A DNA stretch of 64,000 nucleotides from Rhizobiales bacterium Y(2018) (GTDB taxonomy: Bacteria > Pseudomonadota > Alphaproteobacteria > Rhizobiales > Aestuariivirgaceae). The stretch is taken from contig SCPD01000006.1 of NCBI GenBank assembly GCA_005502925.1, positions 124,001 through 188,000 of the forward strand, in the 5' to 3' direction. Positions within the stretch are counted from its first letter, which is position 1. Each line of letters starts with the position of its first letter. This document shows positions 41,734 to 50,520 of this stretch, in pieces. The notes under the pieces were generated by a model. That model did not search any database and had not been told where the DNA came from. It saw only the letters and a program-made list of their open reading frames with translations. A program made the translations under genes and the position numbers.

Positions 41734-43251
41734 TTACTTGACCAATTCGAACTCACCCGGCTTCCAGCTCTTGTCGAACCACGGCTCAAGCGGGCCGTAG
41801 AGGCGCAGGAGGACATTCCATCCCTTGCCGGGAACGGTCTGCACCCAGTTCGCCTCATGACCTTTCGGCGCTGTCGGGCCGAACCAGACATCCACCGAGG
41901 AGTCCGCATTGACGACAAGGTCCTTCTTGTCGCTGCCGATGCTCGGATATCGCTGATCGGTCTGCAGCATCGACCGGGTCTGGTTGTCATAGACGACGAA
42001 GGACCAGAATTCCTTCGCCGGGATGTTCGGCGGCAGGTGGATCTTATACGTCTTGCCGCCATCCAGCGGCTTCTTCTCGCTGTCGGTCGTTGCTACCGCA
42101 TATTGCGAGCCGATGCCGACACGCTTTATCGCCATCGCCGGCGTGATCCCGGTGGCATAATAGTGAAAGAGCGTACGGGAATCGAGGTTGCGGACCCCGG
42201 GCTGCAGAAGGAATTCGTAGCTGCCGCCGATAAACCCGGTGAACCAGGCGCTGTCGGGATAGAAATAGGCGTCCTTCATCCGCGTATCGAAGGTAACCGC
42301 GCGCGCGGTCGCGTTCCCGACCGCCACGGCTTCGGTGAGGATCTTCTTCATCCGCGCGTCAGGTGCGAAGGGCTTGCCTTTCTCGATGCCGATGGCGGCG
42401 AGCTGTCCCAGCACTTCCGGGTGGTAGGCCTCGTTCGGCTCATATTGAACGATGTTGTTCACTTCCTCGTAGAAGTGAAAATTGTTGGCATGGATGGTGT
42501 TGAATTCCTTGCCGCTGACATTGATGAACTTCATCGGCGGTGGATTGCCGGCCTCCGACAGCGGATAGACCTTCGCAAATTTCCTGGTGTTCTCGACCGC
42601 GGTCTTGGTGCTGCCGTCTTTCAGAAAACCTCGCCAGAAAAACAGATTGCCGTAGGTCGAGCTCCGCAACACGAAATAGCCGCCCGGTATCTCGCCTTGG
42701 TAGCCCGGAGGCAGGAGCAGGTACTTGCCGCCCTGGCCCCGGTCCGGACCGGCATTTCCGACGTCGCCGACATATTCGAACCAGTGGGTGTCGATCATAC
42801 CCAGGATATTGGGGGGCGTTTCGATCACCAGCGGTCCCGCTTTGGTGTCGAGCCACATTAAATTGTAGATGCTCTCGGTATTGCCGGTGAGGAACAACGA
42901 GCGCGAGTCCATCAGGTCTTCGAAGATGAGGATGGTCTGGTTGTTGTCCGCACCCTGGCTGGCAAAGCCAATCCGCAGCGCTTCGGCCGACGCTCCCGGC
43001 ATGGCGTTGAGAAAAGCATCGACACCGCGCATGAAGTCGAGATTTTCGTAAAGCTTCTCGGCGGTGGCCTTGTCCGGAAAACCATCGACGAAATTCAGCG
43101 TTCCAAGCCGTGTTTCAACCTTCTCCGGAGTGATGATGGAATCGGGTATCGGCGTCGTCATTTCCATCTTCGGCGCAGTCTGCGCCTGCGCGACCCCGGC
43201 AAGAAGGATCAGTGCCGATGTCGTACGAATCAGGCCTTTCGATAAATTCAT
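41734..43251 (-). CDS. exported DUF1254/DUF1214 domain protein
   Basis: 505 residues. The signal peptide is cleaved near AQA (residue 24). The DUF1254 region covers about 60-190 and the DUF1214 region lies at the C-terminus (YKIHLPPNIPAKEFWSFVVYDNQTRSML, then GWNVLLRLYGPLEPWFDKSWKPGE). The function of this widespread envelope family is not established. ATG 43251 was chosen over an adjacent GTG (43254) because of spacing from GAGGAG. It follows the first DUF2092 cassette by 46 nt on the same strand and probably belongs to its operon. Confidence 0.88.
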   Translation of the reverse strand: MNLSKGLIRTTSALILLAGVAQAQTAPKMEMTTPIPDSIITPEKVETRLGTLNFVDGFPDKATAEKLYENLDFMRGVDAFLNAMPGASAEALRIGFASQGADNNQTILIFEDLMDSRSLFLTGNTESIYNLMWLDTKAGPLVIETPPNILGMIDTHWFEYVGDVGNAGPDRGQGGKYLLLPPGYQGEIPGGYFVLRSSTYGNLFFWRGFLKDGSTKTAVENTRKFAKVYPLSEAGNPPPMKFINVSGKEFNTIHANNFHFYEEVNNIVQYEPNEAYHPEVLGQLAAIGIEKGKPFAPDARMKKILTEAVAVGNATARAVTFDTRMKDAYFYPDSAWFTGFIGGSYEFLLQPGVRNLDSRTLFHYYATGITPAMAIKRVGIGSQYAVATTDSEKKPLDGGKTYKIHLPPNIPAKEFWSFVVYDNQTRSMLQTDQRYPSIGSDKKDLVVNADSSVDVWFGPTAPKGHEANWVQTVPGKGWNVLLRLYGPLEPWFDKSWKPGEFELVK

Positions 43252-43297
43252 CACGTGTGACTCCTCTATTAGATTGCTGACTTGCGCAGCTTTGGCC

Positions 43298-43624
43298 TCA
43301 ATTTATGTAGACGACGACGTAGCGCCCGCCATAGGGCTGGTAATAGACGCCGCCGCAGCTCCAGAGCACGGCGCCGTTGACGCTGGTCTTGATGCAGCTG
43401 GCGGGCAGCGCGGCGACATAGATCGAGGAGCGGCGGATCACGCGGCGCGTGGTGCGGCGTGCGACGCCGGCGATGCTGCCCGGGGTCGCGGGCCGCCCTA
43501 CAATCGCCTGCGCTTCTGACACGAATGAGCCGAAGGGCATCGCTATGAGGAGATCGGCTGCGAGCATGGCAAGGCCGATGGCTCCGGCCCAGAGGAATTT
43601 GCCGTGGGGCTTGCGCATCTTCAT
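43298..43624 (-). CDS. small exported di-cysteine protein with ARRTTRR motif (cassette 1)
   Basis: 108 residues. Signal peptide to about residue 40 (SEAQA), then GRPATPGSIAGVARRTTRR, then a region with two cysteines and a tryptophan (SCIK ... LWSCGG) and a Tyr- and Gly-rich tail. Its paralogue at 48096-48380 shares the GRPxTPxSxAGVARRTTRR block and the C-x(12-13)-C with WxC. The ATG overlaps the DUF2092 stop by 4 nt. It is a likely periplasmic protein with one disulphide; no known function. Confidence 0.75.
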   Translation of the reverse strand: MKMRKPHGKFLWAGAIGLAMLAADLLIAMPFGSFVSEAQAIVGRPATPGSIAGVARRTTRRVIRRSSIYVAALPASCIKTSVNGAVLWSCGGVYYQPYGGRYVVVYIN

Positions 43625-44421
43625 TCTCCCGCCTCCAGCGTTATGTCGCCGATGACATCGGCATGAACATAGTCGAGTTTCTTGGCGCCCGCCGGCGGCA
43701 CGAAATTGAACTGGGCGACATCGACTTTGTCCGATTTCCAGTTGCTCAGCCGCAGCGAATATTCCGGCGCGCCGGTTACCCATTTGGTCGTGATGACATA
43801 TTTGAGCGGCAGCGGATTGCTGCCCTTGCTGATCCAGATCTGCCAATCGACAGCATCGGTTCTGAAGGCGAGGTGATCGCTTTCGACCCCGCCGACGAAA
43901 GCCGATCCGACGACGGTTCCGCTGGTCACGCCCTCGGTAAGAACGGCAAAGGGGTCGCTTGCCAGCAGGTCGGCTCCGGGAACATCGAGGCCGGTGGACG
44001 CGCGCAGCTCCTCGGTCGCGTCATCGACACTGGCGCCCGGACTTTCCAGCTGCGCATAGACGTTCAGCCCCTTGCCATGGAGCGATATCGTCTTGCCGTC
44101 GAATATCACCTCGGCATCGGCAAAGGGGCCCTTGCGCGTGATCCGGAACCCCTTGCTCCGATCGAGCGCAACGGTGCCTGATGCGCTGTACTGGATTTTT
44201 TGCCCCTTGAGATCGACGATTTCCTGATCCGCGTCATAGCTGGCGCTCAGGGCGGGCATCGACTTGATGTTGTTGCTCATCGCGGCGAGAAGCCGGGCGG
44301 CATCCGCTTCTATCGCGTCCTGGGCCGTTGCGGAGCCTGCCGCCGCGCAGACCGCCGCCGCGATCACCAGAGTGTAGGGGCGCCACGCCGCCCCGGGCCA
44401 TTTCAGCTTCAATCTGCTCAT
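43621..44421 (-). CDS. DUF2092 periplasmic protein (cassette 1)
   Basis: 266 residues from ATG 44421, preceded by AAGGTGAG. The signal peptide ends at about residue 34 (GSATA). The mature domain shows DUF2092 features: DxD near the start, FRITRKGPFADAEVIFDGKT, LDVPGADLL, GGVESDHLAFR, DWQIWISKG and KYVITTK. The family is predicted periplasmic and resembles LolA/LolB-type lipid-binding folds (inference). It overlaps the small di-cysteine gene by 4 nt. A paralogue lies at 48377-49189. Confidence 0.85.
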   Translation of the reverse strand: MSRLKLKWPGAAWRPYTLVIAAAVCAAAGSATAQDAIEADAARLLAAMSNNIKSMPALSASYDADQEIVDLKGQKIQYSASGTVALDRSKGFRITRKGPFADAEVIFDGKTISLHGKGLNVYAQLESPGASVDDATEELRASTGLDVPGADLLASDPFAVLTEGVTSGTVVGSAFVGGVESDHLAFRTDAVDWQIWISKGSNPLPLKYVITTKWVTGAPEYSLRLSNWKSDKVDVAQFNFVPPAGAKKLDYVHADVIGDITLEAGE

Positions 44422-44633
44422 CCACTCACCTTTAGAGTTAGGGCTTCCGGTCGGCTCACCGACCGCTGATTGCGCTGCCTCTCTCATCGCGCAACTTCTT
44501 CGCGATGGCCTTCGCAATCCATCGCATATTGTTACGCTTGCGCATGTCCCGTCTTGTCTTTTCGTGTCAAATTTCGCGTCTATCCCGCGCACCCGGCACA
44601 GGCCGAAAGCCGCCGCCCGCCACTTCCATCGAT

Positions 44634-45665
44634 TTAAGTCACGGGGGTAAGAATGATTCCCGAAGTCTGCGACCGGCTCGTGTCGCGATATTGCCGTGGA
44701 GCGACACCGGACAGCCGGCGAAACGCGCGTGTAAAACTTGCCGGCTCCGAATATCCCAGGGACAGCGCGACATCGATGATCTTGGCATCGGTGTCGCGCA
44801 GCAGCTTCTTCGCGTTTTCAAATCGAACCCCATCTACGAGATCCGAATATGTCAGGGCCACGCTCGCGAGTTTCCGCTGAAAGCTTCTGACGCTGATATT
44901 CGCCATCTCGGCGATTTCGGAGATCGAGGGGATTGTCTCATCCAGATAGGAGGGCAACATCATTTGAAGCATGCCTATGAGGTCGCTGACGGGCGGTCCC
45001 TCCTCCTCCGCCGAGGGACCCGGCGGCGGTTCATGTCCGAGGGGAGGAAGGCTCAGATACGCGACAGGGACATCGATCCATGACGCGTCCTGCGCCGATA
45101 GAAAGCGGGTGTTGGACCAGAAGGCCTGAGGCTCATGACCTGGCACATAGCGCGCCTCGAAACCCATCGTTGCAGGCGCCCACCCAGGCCCGACGAACTG
45201 CCGGACGATTTGGATCATGAAAAGATTCTGAAGCCACTGGGAATGTTCGAGATGTTGCAGCCCCGCCGTTCCCAGGAGTTTGGTGCAGACACGCAAATGC
45301 CCATCGTGGAATTCCAGCCACATGTTCAAATTGGTGTCTTCGGACTGCCCATGCCGGCATGTCTGCTGCAGCGCCACAAGCAAGGTCGGAGAAGAGTGGA
45401 TTATTCTACGCAGTCTTTCGCTGAGATGGCAAAACTGCAGCCGCTGAGAGGCGAGAAACCCCATATCGCTGATGCCTTGCGATCTTTGCGCGGCCTCGGC
45501 GAACTGGATGGCTCGCAATATTGGAATATAGTGATCCAGCTTCTCTTCCAGGGCCACGGGAAGGCGGAATTTTTGCAGGAGCGCTTCGGTGGGCCCGCCG
45601 ATCTCACTGTGAATATCGGCAAAGGGCATGAGGAATTGACAGCGGGTCAAAGGAATCCCCCTCAT
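44634..45665 (-). CDS. AraC family transcriptional regulator
   Basis: 343 residues from ATG 45665, preceded by AAGGTGAG. The N-terminal about 230 residues resemble the ligand-binding domain of the OruR/ArgR-like AraC group. The C-terminal double HTH includes MANISVRSFQRKLASVALTY and IIDVALSLGYSEPASFTRAF. It lies between the two DUF2092 operons on the same strand and is their best candidate regulator. Its DNA-binding part resembles the orphan HTH protein at 49776-50474. Confidence 0.88.
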   Translation of the reverse strand: MRGIPLTRCQFLMPFADIHSEIGGPTEALLQKFRLPVALEEKLDHYIPILRAIQFAEAAQRSQGISDMGFLASQRLQFCHLSERLRRIIHSSPTLLVALQQTCRHGQSEDTNLNMWLEFHDGHLRVCTKLLGTAGLQHLEHSQWLQNLFMIQIVRQFVGPGWAPATMGFEARYVPGHEPQAFWSNTRFLSAQDASWIDVPVAYLSLPPLGHEPPPGPSAEEEGPPVSDLIGMLQMMLPSYLDETIPSISEIAEMANISVRSFQRKLASVALTYSDLVDGVRFENAKKLLRDTDAKIIDVALSLGYSEPASFTRAFRRLSGVAPRQYRDTSRSQTSGIILTPVT

Positions 45666-45935
45666 GCTCACCTTCGATGCTCCTCTCCGAGGCAGGGGCC
45701 TTTCTGCGACGCACCGGCGAACAACCGCAGGCTGCGGCAGCTCGCTCAGAATGCTGCAACTGGCCGTGTGAGCCAAATTCCGAGCTTGTCTGGTAGCTTA
45801 TGGTAAGATTCCGGTCAACTGGCGCGCGGGTCCGGCCCGCCCGAAATCGGCATTTCCATCCCGGATATCCGGTTAACCAAGATTGGGGGTTCGCCGTTGC
45901 AGCAATCGATCGTGCACCCTCCGGCCGCAGGTCCT

Positions 45936-47165
45936 TCAATCCCATCCGGGCGGCGACTTCTCCCATCTCACGCCGGCGCGGCCGAGAGAATAGCCCAGCT
46001 TGAACAGCACGTTCATATAGGCCTTGTCGAATGCGGATTTGCTCTGCAGGGCGAAATCGCCAGGTATAAAAGCGAGATTGTAATCGACGCGGTCGCGCTT
46101 GGCGGTCAGATAGATCTGGTAGAGATCCCCGACCCCCTGGGTCTTGATCAGCGTGGAGATCGAGCGCGCGGCGATCGGAAAGAGCTTCGCCTTGGTCGCC
46201 GCAAATTCCGGAGCCACCTTGCTGTTGCGGATGATATAGGCGCGGCGCACCGGTTTCCAACCCAAGGCTTTGTCGACTATTTCCGGCTCGAAGCCCGGCG
46301 GGTAGAGGAACACCTGGCGCGTGACGCCGCCATCGACATGCATTTCATCATAGGACTTGCCGTCGGCCGCGACCTTGATCTTGACCGGCGGCAAAGCCCC
46401 CGGAATGGAGGCGGAAGCAAGTATGATCTTCCGCATGAGCTGCAAGGCATCCGGCCTGCCGCTATTGGCGAGTGCGCCGATATCCCAGATCACCGGACGC
46501 TGGGCATCGAGATTGGTGGTGCCGATCAGCAGGAAGCGGCCCTTGCGGTATTCGGCGGCAATGTCCTCGAGCATTTTCTGGTTCGTGTAACGCGCGACCA
46601 TATTGGCCAGCGGCTTGGAATCGGCCAGGCCGTCGGTCGATCCCAGAAGCGCGGACAGAACCTGCGTCTTCACCAGTTGCTCCGAGGAGGCTGTCGTGTA
46701 GGCCTCCTTGAGCAGTGCATCGTAGCGGGGTCCGAGAAACGCCAAAGGCGCGATCATGGCCCCGGTGCTGATTCCAGTCACGACCTCGAATTCCGGCCGC
46801 GTCCCGCTTTCGCTCCAGCCGACCAGGAGTCCGGCGCCGAAGGCGCCGTCCCCGCCGCCACCGGACAGGGACAGGGACTCGATGTCCATTCTCTTTCCCT
46901 TGAGCCCCGAGGCGCCGTACTTCTTTTGCAGCTGCGTGATGCGCTCCTCGGCAATGGAACGGTATGTGCCCGGGGGCGCATCCCCCCAGTAGCGGATCCC
47001 CTCGAGATTATCGACAAGGGCGCGATTGACGAGGCCCTCGGGAACGGGATCCCTGAGGAGATCGCTCGAGGCGCAGGCGCTCATCATCAGTGCGAGCGCT
47101 AAACCGGCACAGGCGCGATAGGCCCAGGCAGCCCTTCCGATCCGCAAAAAAGTGACCTTCGACAT
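45936..47165 (-). CDS. patatin-like phospholipase, putative lipoprotein
   Basis: 409 residues from ATG 47165; an ATG at 47180 adds five residues and neither has a strong ribosome-binding site. The hydrophobic N-terminus ends in MSAC, with Cys31 as a plausible lipobox. The patatin fold shows the oxyanion loop SGGGGDGAFGAG, nucleophile motif GISTG and catalytic aspartate motif DGGV. It probably hydrolyses acyl esters of lipids in the envelope. It follows the beta-barrel gene by about 50 nt and likely shares its operon. Confidence 0.85.
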   Translation of the reverse strand: MSKVTFLRIGRAAWAYRACAGLALALMMSACASSDLLRDPVPEGLVNRALVDNLEGIRYWGDAPPGTYRSIAEERITQLQKKYGASGLKGKRMDIESLSLSGGGGDGAFGAGLLVGWSESGTRPEFEVVTGISTGAMIAPLAFLGPRYDALLKEAYTTASSEQLVKTQVLSALLGSTDGLADSKPLANMVARYTNQKMLEDIAAEYRKGRFLLIGTTNLDAQRPVIWDIGALANSGRPDALQLMRKIILASASIPGALPPVKIKVAADGKSYDEMHVDGGVTRQVFLYPPGFEPEIVDKALGWKPVRRAYIIRNSKVAPEFAATKAKLFPIAARSISTLIKTQGVGDLYQIYLTAKRDRVDYNLAFIPGDFALQSKSAFDKAYMNVLFKLGYSLGRAGVRWEKSPPGWD

Positions 47166-47214
47166 CTGCGAAATGAACATTGACTCGAGGCGCTGACAGG
47201 TGCAGCGCCGCCTC

Positions 47215-47988
47215 TTAGAAATTGAAGACAAAACCGAGAAGCGGTCCGTGCTGGACCACATCATAGACGAAGCCATCGTCGCTGTAGTCGACACCGACGC
47301 CGCGATATCCGGCAATGATGGAGAAGCTGTCGCTGGGTGCGTAGCCCAGGCCGCCCATGACGTCCCACATGAATTTCGAGGAGACGTCAAAGCCGCCTAC
47401 AAAGCCCCAGCCCGTCATGTAGAAATCAGGCGTAATATTCGCCCGCCCCTTCACACCGACGACCGGATCGACCCAGGTCTCACTGTCACCCGCTGTCCGG
47501 CCGTCGAGGTCGCCCCCCTCGAGATTGAGCTCAGTATCGACAGACCAAAGCCTTCCGCCGGCCACGATGTCGAGGCTTGCCGTCTCGTCAAGGAAGAGAC
47601 TGTAGGATCCGACCGCGGTGAACATCAAAGTTTCGACATCGGCTTCCACATTGTCGGCAAGCCGTCCCAGCGGCGTGTTCTGTTCGGCTCTGAGCTTCAC
47701 CCAGAGCAGATCGGTGGCGACGCCGAAGCGGCCATAACGCGCCTCGCCCACGCCCATGAGGCCGATATCGAAATTCTTCAGCACGTCGCCGAAGCTCGCA
47801 TCGATCTCCACTTCCGGCAAACCGAACTGCGCCACCTTGCCGTCCATGCCGGCCGCCCAGACATAGGGCGCGAATGTGAAGCTCCATCCGCTGTCGGGCT
47901 CCGCCGGCGGACCTGCAATATCCGCCGCATTGGCCATCGGCATGGCGGCCGCGAGTGCGATGGCGGCCGGAATCAGTTTCTTGAGCAT
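47215..47988 (-). CDS. outer-membrane beta-barrel protein
   Basis: 257 residues from ATG 47988, preceded by GGGAGAA. Signal peptide to about residue 23 (PMANAA). The rest alternates amphipathic strands with aromatic girdle residues and ends in GFVFNF, a terminal phenylalanine as in outer-membrane barrels. Opening motif SGWSFTFAPYVWAAGMDG. Specific family unknown. It lies between the second DUF2092 cassette and the patatin gene. Confidence 0.78.
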   Translation of the reverse strand: MLKKLIPAAIALAAAMPMANAADIAGPPAEPDSGWSFTFAPYVWAAGMDGKVAQFGLPEVEIDASFGDVLKNFDIGLMGVGEARYGRFGVATDLLWVKLRAEQNTPLGRLADNVEADVETLMFTAVGSYSLFLDETASLDIVAGGRLWSVDTELNLEGGDLDGRTAGDSETWVDPVVGVKGRANITPDFYMTGWGFVGGFDVSSKFMWDVMGGLGYAPSDSFSIIAGYRGVGVDYSDDGFVYDVVQHGPLLGFVFNF

Positions 47989-48095
47989 TTCAGTTCTCCC
48001 TCGACAGTCAAAACCTGTCGGCCGGCGAGGATGCTCAAGCGAGCCTCCTCGACCGGCCAGTTCATCCATAGCTTTCTGGTATCGGAGCGCAAGGC

Positions 48096-48380
48096 CTACG
48101 GGCAGCGCCAGTATATCCGGCCATAGACGTCCACAGCCTGCACGCATCCGGGCCGGTAGGCGGTTGCCGCGACCGCTCCCACGGCCACCGCGCGCCTTGT
48201 CGTACGCCGCGCCACGCCGGCATAGCTCAAGGGCGTAAACGGACGCCCGATGATGGCATGGGCCTGCGAGATCAGCGAGCCGGGCTTGTCCAATGACAGA
48301 TTGTCACTGAGCAGCAGGCATCCGATGCCGGCAGCGGCAGCCAGCGTCATGCGCAAAGATGTTCTGATCGCGCGCCTCAT
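48096..48380 (-). CDS. small exported di-cysteine protein with ARRTTRR motif (cassette 2)
   Basis: 94 residues. Signal or anchor region to about residue 42 (SQAHA), then GRPFTPLSYAGVARRTTRR, then GCVQAVDVYGRIYWRC near the C-terminus. It shares the motif block and the paired cysteines with the protein at 43298-43624 but lacks that protein's Tyr-rich tail. Its ATG overlaps the DUF2092 stop by 4 nt, exactly as in cassette 1. Confidence 0.75.
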   Translation of the reverse strand: MRRAIRTSLRMTLAAAAGIGCLLLSDNLSLDKPGSLISQAHAIIGRPFTPLSYAGVARRTTRRAVAVGAVAATAYRPGCVQAVDVYGRIYWRCP

Positions 48381-49189
48381 TTCGTGTCTCCGTTCACAAT
48401 ACCCAAGGGCACTTCGTCGATGTCGGACAAGGCCTCGATTTCAACCTTCTTGGCATCGGCCGGCGGCTTGAACGCGAAGGCATCGTCGCCGATCTGCGCA
48501 TCGGATTTCCATTCCGTGATGCGCAACGTGTATTGCGGCGCGCCGGCCACCGCTTTGCTGGTGATGACATATTTACGCGGAATGGGACGCTCGCCCCGCT
48601 CGATCCAGATCTGCCAATCCGTGTCCTGGTTGCGAAAAGCGAGATGATCGCTCTCGACTCCATCGACGACCCCGTGACCAATATATTTGGCGTCGATGAT
48701 GTCCTCGCTCAGGACGAGATATGCATTCGACAGCAGCAGGTCGGCGCCGGGCATATCGACCGCATATCGCTCCCGCAGCAGATCCACGAGCTGGTCGATC
48801 GTGCCCGGAGCGTCTGCCTGCGCATAGGCATTTGCATGCTTGCCGAGGACGGAGACTGTTTTCCCGTCGAAGACGAGTTCGACATCGGCGTAACCGCCCT
48901 TCCTGGTAACCTTGATCCTGCCCGGGCGGTCGACCAGCACCTCGCCGGAGCTGGCGAACTGGATCTTCTGGATCGCCGGGGTGATCACCTCGATGTCGGT
49001 ATCGTATTTGGCCGAGAATGATTTCTGGCTGATCACATAGTCCGACATCGCCTTCAGGAGCTTCGTGGCCTCGTTCTCCTGCGCCCACGCTGTTGAGGCA
49101 AAGACCACCGTCGACAGTGTCAACGCCACGGTCGCAATCCATCTGCCGACGGCCGGCATCTGTGGCCTCGATATCGCATTTTGGTTCAT
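48377..49189 (-). CDS. DUF2092 periplasmic protein (cassette 2)
   Basis: 270 residues from ATG 49189. Signal peptide ending near STAWA. DUF2092 features parallel those of cassette 1: IKVTRKGGYADVELVFDGKT, VDMPGADLL, DGVESDHLAFR, DWQIWIERG, KYVITSK, GAPQYTLRITEWKSD. It heads a run with the small di-cysteine gene, the beta-barrel and the patatin gene. The two DUF2092 copies have diverged clearly, so the duplication is not recent. Confidence 0.86.
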   Translation of the reverse strand: MNQNAISRPQMPAVGRWIATVALTLSTVVFASTAWAQENEATKLLKAMSDYVISQKSFSAKYDTDIEVITPAIQKIQFASSGEVLVDRPGRIKVTRKGGYADVELVFDGKTVSVLGKHANAYAQADAPGTIDQLVDLLRERYAVDMPGADLLLSNAYLVLSEDIIDAKYIGHGVVDGVESDHLAFRNQDTDWQIWIERGERPIPRKYVITSKAVAGAPQYTLRITEWKSDAQIGDDAFAFKPPADAKKVEIEALSDIDEVPLGIVNGDTK

Positions 49190-49317
49190 CGACCTATCCC
49201 TGACTCGCTTCCTGATCCTGGAAAGTATCAACCGGTCTTCCGTGGCGTCTTGTCAGTTGGTGCCATTCCTTTCGCTGTCCTACTGCGTGTTCGGCGCGAA
49301 ATGCCGGTTGAACACCA

Positions 49318-49749
49318 TCACAGGTGGTCATAGTCCGTGAGTGCAATCCGGATCTCGATGGCAAACACGACCAGCGCCGTGCCGAGCAGAATGAGAGAGA
49401 TCATGAAAAGGATCGCGGCGCCCCAGATATGCTGGATGCCCGCATAGGCGCTTGCGAATGCGAGAACGATAAGCAGCGTCGCGACGATGCCGCTGCACAC
49501 GGATAGGAATATCGCGCGGTTCATCAGACTGGCGCGCCGCGCCAGGCGAGGAATGTCGACCTTCAGGAGAGAACGGGCATGCCCCTCGTCGGGAATGGCA
49601 TTGAGGCTGCGCAGGCGATCGAGGATATGGGTCATCCGCGTAAACAGGATGGAAACGAAGCTGGCCACCGCACCGAGAAGAAATGATGGTGCGATGACAT
49701 GCGAGAGAATCTGCGCGAGGTGGTCAGCCGTTGCGGGTTCGATAGGCAT
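49318..49749 (-). CDS. DUF2721 membrane protein
   Basis: 143 residues with three predicted membrane helices (about 20-38, 77-102, 108-134) and a basic cytoplasmic loop (RMTHILDRLRSL). This is the architecture of DUF2721, a family of unknown function. It lies about 130 bp upstream of the second DUF2092 gene on the same strand. Confidence 0.82.
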   Translation of the reverse strand: MPIEPATADHLAQILSHVIAPSFLLGAVASFVSILFTRMTHILDRLRSLNAIPDEGHARSLLKVDIPRLARRASLMNRAIFLSVCSGIVATLLIVLAFASAYAGIQHIWGAAILFMISLILLGTALVVFAIEIRIALTDYDHL

Positions 49750-49775
49750 GGCGGGGTCAGACCCTCGCTCGGAGA

Positions 49776-50474
49776 GTGCGCTTCCTAGTCATGCCGGCCA
49801 CTTCATTCCTCGATAACAGGGCTGTCGATCCTCGGCGTCGAGCGAGACTATCAGCGGAATGGAATTGCCACTTGTCATCGCGCGCCAACTTGAGCGGCAT
49901 CGGATGGATATTTGACGGCGTTGCGCATTTGTGGCGCCGAACGTCAAGACCGGGAAGCCCGAGTGCCCTAGCCATGGGACCGGCGAGGGAGCGCGGAATA
50001 TCCCGAAGCCAGAAACCGGATGTGGCCCATGCGATGAGCAGAAAATCGAGAGTGCCAGCGGCGGCAGGCCCGCCAGGAGAGATCGACGCTGATCCTGTAA
50101 ACGTAATGAAGACAGTCATTCAGCGTCTTATTCCCAGGGGCGGGTCCGGGATTGGAAGTGCCGCGATGACCGTCGGCATGAGCGTGCGCACATTGCAGCG
50201 CCGTCTTGCCGATATGGGTGTGAGTTACTCGGACCTCGTCGATGAAGTACGGCTGGCGAGCGCACTCACCCTGATCGATGATCGCTCGATCAAGCTGTCT
50301 GAAATCGCGCGCCGGCTTGGCTATGCCGATGCCGCGAATTTCGATCGCGCTTTCAAAAGATGGACGGGTCTTTCTCCCTCGCAGGCCAGGGCATTCGACC
50401 GCAAATCGCGCATTGACCTGGCTAAGATGAGGACATCTGGTTCTGTCCCGCCGCGGCGATCTGATCGGATGTGA
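49776..50474 (+). CDS. AraC-type HTH protein lacking the sensory domain (possible remnant)
   Basis: 232 codons at most. Similarity to AraC DNA-binding domains begins around residue 110: MTVGMSVRTLQRRLADMGVS, YSDLVDEVR and IARRLGYADAANFDRAF, ending after the second HTH. The first 100 residues are compositionally odd, resemble no AraC ligand domain, and the neighbouring gene leaves no space for one upstream. Translation could begin at ATG 50106. It is either a truncated regulator that binds DNA without sensing, or a decaying gene. It is followed by the MetA-type outer-membrane gene. Confidence 0.55.
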   Translation: MRFLVMPATSFLDNRAVDPRRRARLSAEWNCHLSSRANLSGIGWIFDGVAHLWRRTSRPGSPSALAMGPARERGISRSQKPDVAHAMSRKSRVPAAAGPPGEIDADPVNVMKTVIQRLIPRGGSGIGSAAMTVGMSVRTLQRRLADMGVSYSDLVDEVRLASALTLIDDRSIKLSEIARRLGYADAANFDRAFKRWTGLSPSQARAFDRKSRIDLAKMRTSGSVPPRRSDRM

Positions 50475-50520
50475 CCGTGGAGATCACAGCCCAACATCGA
50501 TCACCCTCTGGAGTGCCAAC

